NCBI RefSeq assembly: GCF_002096845.1
Contig: NZ_NCVK01000004.1
Location: 9,446-67,828, forward strand
Direction of reading: 5' to 3'
Length of the DNA: 58,383 nucleotides
Origin: Streptococcus mitis
Lineage (GTDB): Bacteria > Bacillota > Bacilli > Lactobacillales > Streptococcaceae
Positions within the stretch are counted from its first letter, which is position 1; every line of letters starts with the position of its first letter. Of the stretch, positions 1-8,471 are shown piece after piece. Both the position numbers and the translations under genes were made by a program. The notes beneath the pieces are model-generated. The model searched no databases. It was given only the letters and a program-made list of their open reading frames with translations, and was not told the DNA's origin.

Positions 1-11
1 AAACACAAAAT

Positions 12-58
12 AACCGAGGAATTCGCTCAAATTAATGAGCGATTCCTCGGTTTTCACT
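12..58 (+). terminator. Rho-independent terminator-like hairpin
   Basis: An 18-base arm beginning AACCGAGGAATTCGCTCA pairs with a complementary arm around a short AT loop and is followed by TTTT. It lies only 30 bases before a 5'-truncated ABC ATPase, so it probably belongs to a gene left of the window and marks the edge of a deletion or insertion join. Confidence 0.75.
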
Positions 59-87
59 TTATTAAAAGTAAGAGACCTATTTTTTCA

Positions 88-720
88 GTGGACTCGCTTA
101 AACTCCTCTATCGTCAGGAAAAGGCAGACAAAGGTTTGATAAGCCTAGATGGAAAGCCTCTGGAACAATGGAGGCTCAAAGAAACAGCCAAGCAAATGGC
201 GGTCGTTACCCAGTTTAATCAATTGCAGTTTGATTGTACAGTTGAGGAAATCGTCTTGCTGGGAAGAACTCCCCATCTCTCTTTTTTACAGAAGGAAAAG
301 GAAAGGGATTACGCTCTCGTTCAAGATGCCCTCGTTAAGGTGGATATGCTTGAGAAGAAAACTCGTCTCTATTCGTCTCTGTCAGGGGGAGAGAAACAGC
401 GGGTCTTACTAGCCCGTGCCTTAGCGCAAGAACCGACTCTCTTACTCCTAGACGAACCAACCAATCACCTGGATATCAAGTATCAGTTAGACTTGTTGGC
501 CATTGTGAAGGAGCTCAAGGTCAATGTTCTAGCTGTTCTGCATGATATTCAACTTGCTTGTCGCTATTCGGATTATCTCTATCTAATGAAAGAGGGAGAA
601 ATCCTTTACCAAGGGACTCCAAAGGAGACCGTCACCCCTGATTCATTGCAAACTGTATACGGAGTTCAAAGTCAGGTGACTTGGACCGAGGATCAGCAAG
701 CCATGATTCACTATTTATAA
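88..720 (+). pseudogene. 5'-truncated ABC transporter ATP-binding protein (FecE-type iron/siderophore family)
   Basis: This is the C-terminal 210 residues of a FecE/FhuC-like ATPase. The signature LSGGEKQR, the Walker B stretch LLLLDEP, the D-loop NHLD and the switch histidine in VLHD are all present. The N-terminal 40 or so residues, including Walker A (GxxGxGKS), are missing. The open frame starts at GTG 88 with residues that look like the helix following Walker A. Without the P-loop the protein cannot bind ATP normally, so I treat it as inactive. The next two genes (iron-type binding lipoprotein, esterase) fit a siderophore uptake cassette. No permease gene is visible; it may lie left of the window or be lost. 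Full-length relatives are about 250 residues. Confidence 0.8.
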
Positions 721-739
721 AAATGAAAAGGAAAATAAG

Positions 740-1750
740 ATGAAAAAAACACTAAGCATTTTACTGGTAACAGTAGCTACCTTAACTTTGGCAGCTTGTG
801 GTAACACTACTACAGAAAAAGCTACCACACAATCAAGCGCAGCAACAAGTCAAAAGGCTAACGCAGAGACGACTTATCCGCTAACTATCAAAACTTATGA
901 TGCTAAGGGAAATGAAGTCGAACAAGTTTTTGACAAGGCACCTGAAAAAGTTATCACCAACAATCTTTCAACCACTGAAATCTTATTGGAGTTGGGGTTG
1001 AAGGATAAAATTGTTGGCATGCTCAATCCAGACAATGCTGTGATGGACAAATACAAGGACGCGATTGCGACTATTCCTCAAATTGGGGATAAAAAAACAG
1101 TCTCACAAGAGACAGTCCTTTCTTATGAGCCAGACGCTGTGATGGGTCGAAACATGATGTTTTCTGAAAAATCCTTGGGGACAGTTAGCACTTGGAATGA
1201 AAATAAAATCCCAGTTTATACACAAAAAGCCTCTCTCTCAACGATTCAGCAAGATTTGGGGAATATCGTAGAAGATGTCAAAAATCTTGGAATGATTTTT
1301 AATGTTCAGGACAAGGCTAATGAATACGCGACCCAATTACAAACTAAAATTGACGCTGTTAAGAAAGCAAACCCAGCAAGCCAAGGTGAAAAGAAAAAGG
1401 CTTTGATTATGGTTGCTTATAATGATGAAACCTTTGGTGCCTACAAGTCTGCTTTGCAAGAAAGTTTGCTGAACCAACTTGGTTATACAAACGTTGCTAC
1501 GGGGACATCGGGCTTGACCTTGGAAAACCTCGTGTCAATGGATCCTGAATTGATTATCTATGTAACCAGCGACCGCAATAAAAAATTGGATGAAAAAGCA
1601 GTAGAGTTGATGAAGGCAAATGCTGTTTTGGAAAGCGTTCCTGCTATTAAGAATCAAAAAATCATGACTATTTCTTACGATGAGTTGATGGATTATGGTC
1701 CAGCAGTGATTGATTCCCTTGAGAAAATCAATGACTTTATCAATAAATAA
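740..1750 (+). CDS. Iron/siderophore-type ABC transporter substrate-binding lipoprotein
   Basis: 336 residues. A signal peptide is followed by the lipobox LAAC with the lipidated cysteine at residue 20, then a Thr/Ser/Ala-rich linker. The body resembles the FecB/FepB/BtuF class of helical-hinge binding proteins; PEKVITNNLSTTEILLELG is the usual start of the first lobe. It should be tethered to the outer face of the membrane and deliver a ferric chelate, heme or corrinoid to a FecCD permease. The exact ligand cannot be read from sequence. It follows the truncated ATPase by 19 bases with RBS AAGGAAA, and its end overlaps the esterase gene, so the three once formed one operon. Confidence 0.85.
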   Translation: MKKTLSILLVTVATLTLAACGNTTTEKATTQSSAATSQKANAETTYPLTIKTYDAKGNEVEQVFDKAPEKVITNNLSTTEILLELGLKDKIVGMLNPDNAVMDKYKDAIATIPQIGDKKTVSQETVLSYEPDAVMGRNMMFSEKSLGTVSTWNENKIPVYTQKASLSTIQQDLGNIVEDVKNLGMIFNVQDKANEYATQLQTKIDAVKKANPASQGEKKKALIMVAYNDETFGAYKSALQESLLNQLGYTNVATGTSGLTLENLVSMDPELIIYVTSDRNKKLDEKAVELMKANAVLESVPAIKNQKIMTISYDELMDYGPAVIDSLEKINDFINK

Positions 1751-2423
1751 TGAGTTTGATTGGGAAGGAATTCAAGTCAAAATCAGCCTTCCTTCTAACT
1801 ACGACCCCAATCAAACTTATCCGGCTATTTTATTGAATGATGGAAACTTGGATTTCCTATCGTCCCTTTCCGAATCTGTGATTTTAGTGGGCTTGACCTC
1901 TAAAAATCGCTTAGATGACTACACTCCCTGGGTGACATCGGCTCTGAGAGATGGATTTTCAGATTTTGGAGGTCAGGCCAATGTCTATCATGATCATTTA
2001 TTTGGAGGTCTTTTAGACAAGTTGCAGTCGCTTTATCGACTGGATGAAAATCGCCTTGCTTATGGAGGTTATTCACTAGGTGGTTTGGCGGCAGTATACA
2101 GTCTTTTCAGCTTTGACAAGGTTTCCTGTGTCTTTTCGATCTGCGGTTCCTTTTGGTATCCTGATTTTGTGACTTACTGCAAGGCAGAGACAGTGAAAAA
2201 TCTAGACTGTTTGCTGTATTTACAGAATGGTCAATCAGAAGGAGCACACCATACTAATCGCTTGGCTCAAGCACCAACCTATGCTGAGCAGATTCATACC
2301 AGTCTTCAGAAACGCTATCCGAACGGTCAGTTTGTCTTTGATTCTTATGGACACCATGAACAAGTGGATGAGCGATTTCTAGCCTTTTCCAGCTGGTTGG
2401 CCCAAAAATGGAAAATCGAATAA
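1731..2423 (+). CDS. Alpha/beta-hydrolase esterase, enterochelin-esterase-like
   Basis: About 230 residues of the putative-esterase (Fes/IroE-like) family. The nucleophile elbow GGYSLGG places the catalytic serine near residue 115, and a late GHHEQ gives the likely histidine. Such enzymes hydrolyse ester siderophores after import to free iron. Coupling to an iron-type binding lipoprotein supports that role but does not prove it. I chose ATG 1731, which overlaps the lipoprotein gene by 20 bases; a TTG at 1710 would add seven residues. No signal peptide is seen, so it should be cytoplasmic. Confidence 0.7.
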   Translation: MTLSINNEFDWEGIQVKISLPSNYDPNQTYPAILLNDGNLDFLSSLSESVILVGLTSKNRLDDYTPWVTSALRDGFSDFGGQANVYHDHLFGGLLDKLQSLYRLDENRLAYGGYSLGGLAAVYSLFSFDKVSCVFSICGSFWYPDFVTYCKAETVKNLDCLLYLQNGQSEGAHHTNRLAQAPTYAEQIHTSLQKRYPNGQFVFDSYGHHEQVDERFLAFSSWLAQKWKIE

Positions 2424-2430
2424 AAGATTT

Positions 2431-2460
2431 ATCCCTTGGCTTTTGCCAAGGGATTGTTGT
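2431..2460. terminator. Bidirectional terminator between convergent genes
   Basis: ATCCCTTGGC pairs with GCCAAGGGAT around a short T-rich loop. It sits between the esterase gene (plus) and the acyltransferase gene (minus). Confidence 0.75.
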
Positions 2461-2466
2461 ATTTAT

Positions 2467-3216
2467 TTAACCAAGTTTTTCTCTCTTTTTATCTGGATTC
2501 CATACGAAGCTTGCGATAAAGCTAAAGATGATAGTTAGGATAGCGAGGATAATCGCAAGGATGAGGGCAGGAATGCGGATAAACCACCAGAGTGGATTTG
2601 GTTTTTTATCGTTGTGCCATTGTTTCGTTTCTTGGTCCAAACGTTGGAATTCTGTTTGGATACGATTGGCGACTGTTTCAATGCCTTCATCATTCATTTT
2701 CTTGATATCTGAGATATCGATTGGATTTCCAAAGTTCATATCGACACGTTCGCGGCTAACCAAGCCTTTTAAGGTCATAGGACCTGTATAGGTAACCGGC
2801 ATGATACGAACCTTGGCCATTTTGGCAATTAGAGCTACGCCACCCTTGACATCGTTTGAGTGACGGCTACCACTTGGAAACATGATGAGAGAGCGATCAC
2901 TTTTTTTAAGAACATTGATAGGGTATTTGATGGCTGAGGCGCTAGGATTTTCCCGGTCGATGGGAAAGGCACCACACATACGAATCCACCAACCAAATAT
3001 ACGGTTGGCAAAGAGTTCTTTTTTGGCCATAAAGATAAACTGTTTTGGTTTGGTCGCAAAGGCCATGTAAACAGGATCCCACCAGGTGCGGTGAGGTGCA
3101 ACCAGAATATAATTTTCATCTTGATTAGGAATTTTATCAGTATTATGATAGTGGGCATTGCCATTGATGGACCATAGGAGCAAGACAACCAATCCACGTA
3201 AATAAGTATAAAACAT
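2467..3216 (-). CDS. 1-acyl-sn-glycerol-3-phosphate acyltransferase family protein (PlsC-like)
   Basis: 249 residues. The acyltransferase HX4D motif is present as HRTWWD, and block III reads FPSGSR in place of the usual FPEGTR. An N-terminal hydrophobic segment and a C-terminal membrane segment (LILAIILAILTIIF) suggest a membrane-bound enzyme that acylates lysophosphatidic acid in phospholipid synthesis. The start ATG at 3216 has RBS GAAGGAGA five bases upstream; the frame extends 15 codons further without a better signal. The E-to-S change in block III is worth noting, because that position contacts the glycerol-phosphate head group, so the acceptor could differ. Confidence 0.8.
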   Translation of the reverse strand: MFYTYLRGLVVLLLWSINGNAHYHNTDKIPNQDENYILVAPHRTWWDPVYMAFATKPKQFIFMAKKELFANRIFGWWIRMCGAFPIDRENPSASAIKYPINVLKKSDRSLIMFPSGSRHSNDVKGGVALIAKMAKVRIMPVTYTGPMTLKGLVSRERVDMNFGNPIDISDIKKMNDEGIETVANRIQTEFQRLDQETKQWHNDKKPNPLWWFIRIPALILAIILAILTIIFSFIASFVWNPDKKREKLG

Positions 3217-3311
3217 GCGGTCTCCTTCGATTATTTTCTTGTTATTATTATACCTTATCAAAGGAGGGCTGGCAAACTTTTCCCTTAACTAGGTGTATAT
3301 TTGGGATGAGA

Positions 3312-3348
3312 TTAGAATTCTTTTAGAAAAAATGATATGATAGAGTTT
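3312..3348 (+). promoter_or_regulatory. Extended -10 promoter placing transcription start at the ATG (predicted leaderless mRNA)
   Basis: TGATATGAT (extended -10; hexamer TATGAT at 3336-3341) ends seven bases before ATG 3349. A weak -35 TTAGAA lies 18 bases upstream. No Shine-Dalgarno can fit in the remaining leader. Confidence 0.6.
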
Positions 3349-5685
3349 ATGGATAAAAATAAGATTATGGGATTAACCCAAAGAGAAGTCGAGGAAAGAC
3401 AGGCTAAGGGCTTGGTCAATGATTTTACTGCATCGGCCAGTACCAGCACTTGGCAAATCGTTAAACGAAATGTCTTTACCCTTTTTAACGCTTTGAACTT
3501 TGCCATTGCTTTGGCCCTTGCCTTTGTGCAGGCTTGGAGCAATCTGGTCTTCTTCGCTGTTATCTGCTTTAACGCTTTTTCTGGGATTGTGACCGAGCTG
3601 CGGGCTAAACACATGGTGGACAAGCTTAATCTCATGACCAAGGAAAAGGTCAAGACTATTCGTGATGGCCAAGAAGTGGCTCTGAATCCTGAAGAATTGG
3701 TGCTAGGAGATGTCATTCGTCTGTCTGCCGGAGAGCAGATTCCCAGTGATGCCTTGGCTTTGGAAGGCTTTGCGGAAGTCAATGAAGCCATGTTGACGGG
3801 GGAAAGTGATTTGGTGAAAAAGGAAGTGGATGCCTTGCTTTTGTCAGGAAGTTTCCTAGCTAGTGGGTCAGTTTTAGCTCAAGTTCACCATGTCGGTGCA
3901 GACAACTATGCTGCCAAACTCATGCTGGAAGCCAAGACCGTTAAACCGATCAACTCTCGTATCATGAAATCGCTGGACAAGCTAGCAGGTTTTACTGGGA
4001 AGATTATCATTCCTTTTGGTCTGGCTCTCTTGCTAGAAGCTTTGATTTTAAAAGGCTTGCCTCTTAAGTCATCCGTTGTAAATTCGTCGACAGCTCTTTT
4101 AGGAATGTTGCCCAAGGGAATCGCCCTTTTGACCATTACTTCGCTCTTGACTGCGGTGATTAAGCTTGGTTTGAAAAAGGTCTTGGTGCAGGAGATGTAT
4201 TCTGTTGAGACCTTGGCGCGCGTGGACATGCTCTGTCTGGACAAGACGGGCACCATCACCCAAGGAAAGATGCAGGTGGAGGCTGTTCTTCCACTGACCC
4301 AAGAATATGGTGAGCAAGTGATTGCCAGCATCTTGGCCAGCTATATGGCCCATAGTGAGGATAAAAATCCAACAGCTCAAGCTATTCGCCAGCGATTCCA
4401 AGGTCAAGTAGCCTATCCTATGCTTTCCAATCTCCCCTTCTCAAGCGACCGCAAGTGGGGAGCCATGGAGTTAGAAGGTTTGGGAACAGTTTTCTTAGGG
4501 GCGCCTGAGATGTTGCTGGACTCTGAGGTCCCTGAAGCCAGAGAGGCCTTGGAGAGAGGTTCACGTGTCTTGGTCTTGGCTTTCAGTCAGGAAAAACTGG
4601 ACCATCATAAACCACAGAAACCTTCTGATATTCAGGCTCTGGCCTTGCTGGAAATCTTGGATCCGATACGAGAAGGAGCAGCAGAGACGCTGGACTATCT
4701 CCGTTCTCAGGAAGTGGGTCTTAAGATTATCTCTGGTGACAATCCAGTTACGGTGTCCAGCATTGCCCAGAAGGCTGGTTTTGTGGACTACCATAGCTAT
4801 ATAGATTGTTCAAAAATCACTGATGAAGAATTGATTGCTATGGCTGAAGAGACAGCTATTTTCGGACGTGTTTCCCCTCATCAAAAGAAACTCATCATTC
4901 AAACGCTGAAAAAAGCAGGGCATACAACAGCTATGACAGGGGACGGGGTAAATGATATTCTGGCCCTTCGTGAGGCGGATTGTTCCATCGTAATGGCGGA
5001 AGGGGATCCAGCGACTCGTCAGATTGCCAATCTGGTTCTCTTGAACTCTGACTTTAATGATGTTCCTGAGATTCTCTTTGAAGGTCGTCGTGTGGTCAAT
5101 AACATTGCCCATATTGCACCGATTTTCTTGATAAAAACCATCTATTCCTTCCTCTTAGCAGTCATCTGTATTGCCAGTGCTTTACTAGGTCGGTCTGAAT
5201 GGATTTTGATTTTTCCTTTCATTCCGATTCAAATTACCATGATTGACCAGTTCGTGGAAGGTTTCCCACCATTTGTTCTAACTTTTGAGCGAAATATCAA
5301 ACCTGTTGAACCAAACTTCCTCAGAAAATCCATGCTTCGTGCCCTACCAAGTGCTCTTATGGTCGTCTTCAGCGTTCTATTTGTCAAAATCTTTGGGGTT
5401 AGCCAAGGCTGGTCTGAAATAGAAATCTCAACCCTCCTCTATTATCTCTTGGGGTCAATTGGTTTCTTATCCGTATTTAGAGCCTGCATGCCATTCACGC
5501 TTTGGCGTGTCCTCTTGATTGTCTGGTCAGTAGGAGGCTTCCTAGCTACAGCTCTCTTCCCAAGGATTCAAAAACTACTTGAAATTTCGACCTTGACAGG
5601 ACAAACGCTACCTGTTTATGGTGTTATGATGTTGGTCTTTACGGTAATTTTCATCCTGACCAGTCGCTATCAAGCTAGAAAATAA
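3349..5685 (+). CDS. Cation-transporting P-type ATPase (E1-E2 family)
   Basis: 778 residues from ATG 3349. All P-type landmarks are there: the actuator TGES, the phosphorylation loop DKTGTITQG with the acceptor aspartate near residue 298, and the hinge motif GDGVND. The fourth membrane helix carries PKGI instead of the PEGL typical of Ca2+ pumps, so the transported ion cannot be assigned by that motif. No N-terminal heavy-metal CXXC domain is present. Hydrophobic segments flank the actuator, and six helices follow the catalytic domain. It stands alone in its own transcription unit with a predicted leaderless start and a strong terminator. A start at ATG 3337 would overlap the -10 box and is less likely. 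Confidence 0.88.
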   Translation: MDKNKIMGLTQREVEERQAKGLVNDFTASASTSTWQIVKRNVFTLFNALNFAIALALAFVQAWSNLVFFAVICFNAFSGIVTELRAKHMVDKLNLMTKEKVKTIRDGQEVALNPEELVLGDVIRLSAGEQIPSDALALEGFAEVNEAMLTGESDLVKKEVDALLLSGSFLASGSVLAQVHHVGADNYAAKLMLEAKTVKPINSRIMKSLDKLAGFTGKIIIPFGLALLLEALILKGLPLKSSVVNSSTALLGMLPKGIALLTITSLLTAVIKLGLKKVLVQEMYSVETLARVDMLCLDKTGTITQGKMQVEAVLPLTQEYGEQVIASILASYMAHSEDKNPTAQAIRQRFQGQVAYPMLSNLPFSSDRKWGAMELEGLGTVFLGAPEMLLDSEVPEAREALERGSRVLVLAFSQEKLDHHKPQKPSDIQALALLEILDPIREGAAETLDYLRSQEVGLKIISGDNPVTVSSIAQKAGFVDYHSYIDCSKITDEELIAMAEETAIFGRVSPHQKKLIIQTLKKAGHTTAMTGDGVNDILALREADCSIVMAEGDPATRQIANLVLLNSDFNDVPEILFEGRRVVNNIAHIAPIFLIKTIYSFLLAVICIASALLGRSEWILIFPFIPIQITMIDQFVEGFPPFVLTFERNIKPVEPNFLRKSMLRALPSALMVVFSVLFVKIFGVSQGWSEIEISTLLYYLLGSIGFLSVFRACMPFTLWRVLLIVWSVGGFLATALFPRIQKLLEISTLTGQTLPVYGVMMLVFTVIFILTSRYQARK

Positions 5686-5689
5686 AGAC

Positions 5690-5720
5690 AGACTGCAATC
5701 TGTGGATTGTGGTCTTTTTT
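5690..5720 (+). terminator. Rho-independent terminator
   Basis: AGACTGCAATC pairs with GATTGTGGTCT, followed by a run of six T, just after the P-type ATPase stop. Confidence 0.75.
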
Positions 5721-5745
5721 AGCTGCAAGATAGCTAGCTGAAATG

Positions 5746-5754
5746 TGGTATAAT
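5746..5754 (+). promoter_or_regulatory. Extended -10 promoter of trmK operon
   Basis: TGGTATAAT gives a perfect extended -10 upstream of trmK; no strong -35 is seen. Confidence 0.5.
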
Positions 5755-5787
5755 AAGAGGGAATAGAGTTTTGGAAAGTGAGAGAAG

Positions 5788-6465
5788 ATGATTTCAAAGA
5801 GATTAGAATTGGTAGCTTCCTTTGTGCCACAGGGAACCATTTTACTAGATGTGGGGAGTGACCATGCTTATCTGCCTATCGAGTTGATTGAAAGAGGACA
5901 GATCGAAAGCGCCATTGCAGGTGAGGTTGTGGAAGGTCCCTACCAATCTGCAGTCAAAAATGTTGAGGCGCACGGCCTAAAGGAGAAAATCCAAGTCCGT
6001 TTAGCAAATGGATTAGCAGCTTTTGAAGAGGCAGATCAAGTATCGGTCATCACCATTGCTGGTATGGGTGGTCGTTTGATTGCTAGGATTTTAGAAGAAG
6101 GCTTGGACAAGTTAGCTAATGTAGAGCGTTTGATTCTCCAGCCCAATAATCGTGAAGACGACTTGCGTATCTGGTTGCAGGACTACGGTTTTCAGATTGT
6201 AGCCGAAAGCATCTTAGAAGAAGCTGGCAAGTTTTACGAGATTTTGGTGGTGGAAGCTGGACAAATGAAGTTATCAGCCAGCGATGTCCGCTTTGGTCCT
6301 TTTTTGTCCAAAGAAGTCAGCCCAGTCTTTGTCCAAAAATGGCAAAAAGAAGCTGTTAAGCTAGAGTTTGCCCTCGGACAAGTCCCAGAAAAAAATCTGG
6401 AGGAACGTCAAGTTCTAGCAGATAAAATTCAAGCCATCAAGGAGGTGCTCCATGTTAGCAAGTGA
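5788..6465 (+). CDS. trmK: tRNA (adenine(22)-N1)-methyltransferase TrmK
   Basis: 225 residues. The SAM-binding motif [13 protein letters not shown] opens a Rossmann-fold methyltransferase, and IAGMGGRLI with ILQPNN (the NPPY-like position) are characteristic of the TrmK/YqfN family. It methylates N1 of A22 in the D-arm of tRNA using SAM. Its last 14 bases overlap the start of the Nif3-like gene, the same pairing known from other Firmicutes (yqfN-yqfO), so the two are translationally coupled. Confidence 0.9.
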   Translation: MISKRLELVASFVPQGTILLDVGSDHAYLPIELIERGQIESAIAGEVVEGPYQSAVKNVEAHGLKEKIQVRLANGLAAFEEADQVSVITIAGMGGRLIARILEEGLDKLANVERLILQPNNREDDLRIWLQDYGFQIVAESILEEAGKFYEILVVEAGQMKLSASDVRFGPFLSKEVSPVFVQKWQKEAVKLEFALGQVPEKNLEERQVLADKIQAIKEVLHVSK

Positions 6466-7249
6466 AGTGATTAAAGCGTATGAAGCTTTTTGCCCTCAGG
6501 AATTTTCTATGGAAGGAGACAGTCGCGGCTTGCAAATTGGCACTTTGGACAAGGATATCCAAAGAGTCATGATTGCTCTCGATATTCGTGAAGAAACGGT
6601 GGCTGAAGCCATTGAAAAGGGTGTGGATTTGATTATTGTCAAGCACGCACTGATTTTCCGTCCCATCAAGGATTTGGTAGCTAGCCGTCCGCAAAATCAG
6701 ATTTACATTGATCTCATCAAGCATGACATTGCAGTTTATGTCAGCCATACCAATATTGACATCGTTGAAAATGGCCTCAATGACTGGTTCTGCCAGATGC
6801 TAGGAATCGAGGAGACGACTTATCTACAGGAGACAGGTCCTGAACGTGGAATTGGACGTATTGGGAATGTTCAGCCTCAGACATTTGGGGAAATGGCCCA
6901 ACATGTCAAGCAAGTCTTTGGCCTAGATAGCCTTCGAACGGTGCATTATCAAGAGAATGACTTGCAGAAGCCTATTTCAAGAGTGGCCATCTGTGGTGGT
7001 AGCGGGCAGTCTTTCTATAAGGATGCTTTGGCAAAGGGGGCAGATGTTTATATCACTGGTGACATCTACTACCACACTGCCCAGGATATGTTGTCTGATG
7101 GCTTGTTGGCGTTGGACCCAGGCCACTATATCGAAGTGCTTTTTGTGGAAAAAATTGCAGAGCTCCTTAATCAGTGGAAAGAGGAAAAAGGCTGGACTAT
7201 CGATATTGTACCTAGTCAAGCATCGACCAATCCTTTCCACCATATCTAG
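6452..7249 (+). CDS. Nif3-like dinuclear metal centre protein (YqfO family)
   Basis: 265 residues of the NIF3/GTP cyclohydrolase I type 2-related family. Metal ligands are visible in [11 protein letters not shown] (HxxxF near residue 70), VSHTNID (second His and Asp) and the late [11 protein letters not shown] (His/Glu). The family forms hexameric rings with a two-metal site; its physiological reaction is unsettled. It overlaps trmK by 14 bases and precedes the FAD oxidoreductase by 16 bases, so all three are probably co-transcribed. Streptococcal members often lack the middle insertion domain of B. subtilis YqfO, consistent with the short length here. Confidence 0.85.
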   Translation: MLASEVIKAYEAFCPQEFSMEGDSRGLQIGTLDKDIQRVMIALDIREETVAEAIEKGVDLIIVKHALIFRPIKDLVASRPQNQIYIDLIKHDIAVYVSHTNIDIVENGLNDWFCQMLGIEETTYLQETGPERGIGRIGNVQPQTFGEMAQHVKQVFGLDSLRTVHYQENDLQKPISRVAICGGSGQSFYKDALAKGADVYITGDIYYHTAQDMLSDGLLALDPGHYIEVLFVEKIAELLNQWKEEKGWTIDIVPSQASTNPFHHI

Positions 7250-7265
7250 TTAGAAAGTGAAAACA

Positions 7266-8369
7266 ATGAAAAAAGTTGCCATTATCGGAGCAGGGATTGT
7301 AGGTGCAACAGCTGCCTACTACCTCTCTAAAGAAAGTGACCTAGAGGTGACCGTTTTTGACCATGGACAAGGTCAAGCTACCAAGGCCGCAGCAGGAATT
7401 ATCAGTCCTTGGTTTTCCAAACGCCGCAATAAGGCCTGGTACAAAATGGCGCGCTTGGGGGCTGACTTTTATGTGGATTTATTAACTGATTTAGAAAAGT
7501 TAGGGCAAGAAATTGATTTTTACCAGCGTTCGGGAGTCTTTCTCCTGAAAAAGGATGAAACTAAGTTGGAAGAACTCTATCAACTAGCCCTCCAGCGTAG
7601 AGAAGAATCTCCTTTGATAGGGCAATTAGCCATTCTGGACCAAGCATCAGCTAATGAATTATTCCCTAGCTTACAGGAATTTGACCGCCTACTCTATGCT
7701 TCTGGTGGAGCGAGAGTAGATGGTCAACTCTTAGTGACTCGTTTGCTAGAAGCCAGTCAGGTCAAGCTGGTCAAAGAAAAAGTGACTCTGACACCTTTAG
7801 CATCAGGTTACCAGATTGACGAAGAGGTGTTTGATCAGGTTATTTTGGCGACGGGAGCTTGGTTGGGGGATATGTTAGAACCCTTGGGTTATGCTGTGGA
7901 TGTCCGTCCTCAAAAAGGACAACTCCGAGATTATCAGCTGGCCCAAGACATGGAAGCTTACCCTGTGGTTATGCCAGAAGGGGAGTGGGATTTGATTCCT
8001 TTTGCAGGTGGGAAATTATCCCTAGGCGCTACTCATGAAAATGACATGGGATTTGATTTGACGGTAGATGAAACCTTGCTCCAGCAAATGGAGGAGGTGG
8101 CCTTGCATCATTATCCAGTTTTATCTAAAGCGACTTCAAGAACTGAGCGTGTGGGAATCCGTGCCTACACCCGTGATTTCTCTCCTTTCTTTGGGCAGGT
8201 GCCAGAATTGGCAGGTGTCTATGCAGCCAGTGGACTAGGTTCATCAGGCCTCACAACTGGTCCTATCATTGGCTACCATCTAGCTCAACTGATCCAAGGC
8301 AAGGAGTTGACCTTGGACCCTCTAAACTACCCAATTGAAAACTATGTCAAACGAGTAAAAAATGAATAA
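7266..8369 (+). CDS. FAD-dependent oxidoreductase (DAO/DadA/glycine oxidase-like)
   Basis: 367 residues from ATG 7266 (a GTG at 7257 would add three). The N-terminus IIGAGIVGATAAYYLS is a textbook GxGxxG dinucleotide-binding fold, followed by AAGIISPW, and the C-terminus has the GLGSSGLTTGP flavin-binding loop typical of D-amino acid oxidase-type enzymes. It likely oxidises an amine substrate in the cytoplasm using FAD; substrate unknown. It is the last gene of the trmK-nif3 transcription unit. Confidence 0.83.
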   Translation: MKKVAIIGAGIVGATAAYYLSKESDLEVTVFDHGQGQATKAAAGIISPWFSKRRNKAWYKMARLGADFYVDLLTDLEKLGQEIDFYQRSGVFLLKKDETKLEELYQLALQRREESPLIGQLAILDQASANELFPSLQEFDRLLYASGGARVDGQLLVTRLLEASQVKLVKEKVTLTPLASGYQIDEEVFDQVILATGAWLGDMLEPLGYAVDVRPQKGQLRDYQLAQDMEAYPVVMPEGEWDLIPFAGGKLSLGATHENDMGFDLTVDETLLQQMEEVALHHYPVLSKATSRTERVGIRAYTRDFSPFFGQVPELAGVYAASGLGSSGLTTGPIIGYHLAQLIQGKELTLDPLNYPIENYVKRVKNE

Positions 8370-8409
8370 GCATTTTACTGAAATTTTAGTCTCCCCTCTA
8401 GGATGGCAA

Positions 8410-8438
8410 ATGACATTCCCTATCAAAAATGGTAAAAT
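8410..8438 (+). promoter_or_regulatory. galE promoter
   Basis: ATGACA (-35, 8410-8415), a 17-base spacer, then TAAAAT (-10, 8433-8438), 33 bases before the galE start. Confidence 0.55.
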
Positions 8439-8471
8439 AAGAAAAAATAATCCGAGAATCGAGGAAAGAAG

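Noticed and set aside
3337..3348. ATG 3337 as the P-type ATPase start
   Set aside because: It overlaps the extended -10 box; ATG 3349 fits the promoter and the expected 778-residue length.
3312..3791. Long minus-strand frame opposite the P-type ATPase
   Set aside because: Shadow of a strongly recognisable gene, no RBS, no recognisable family.
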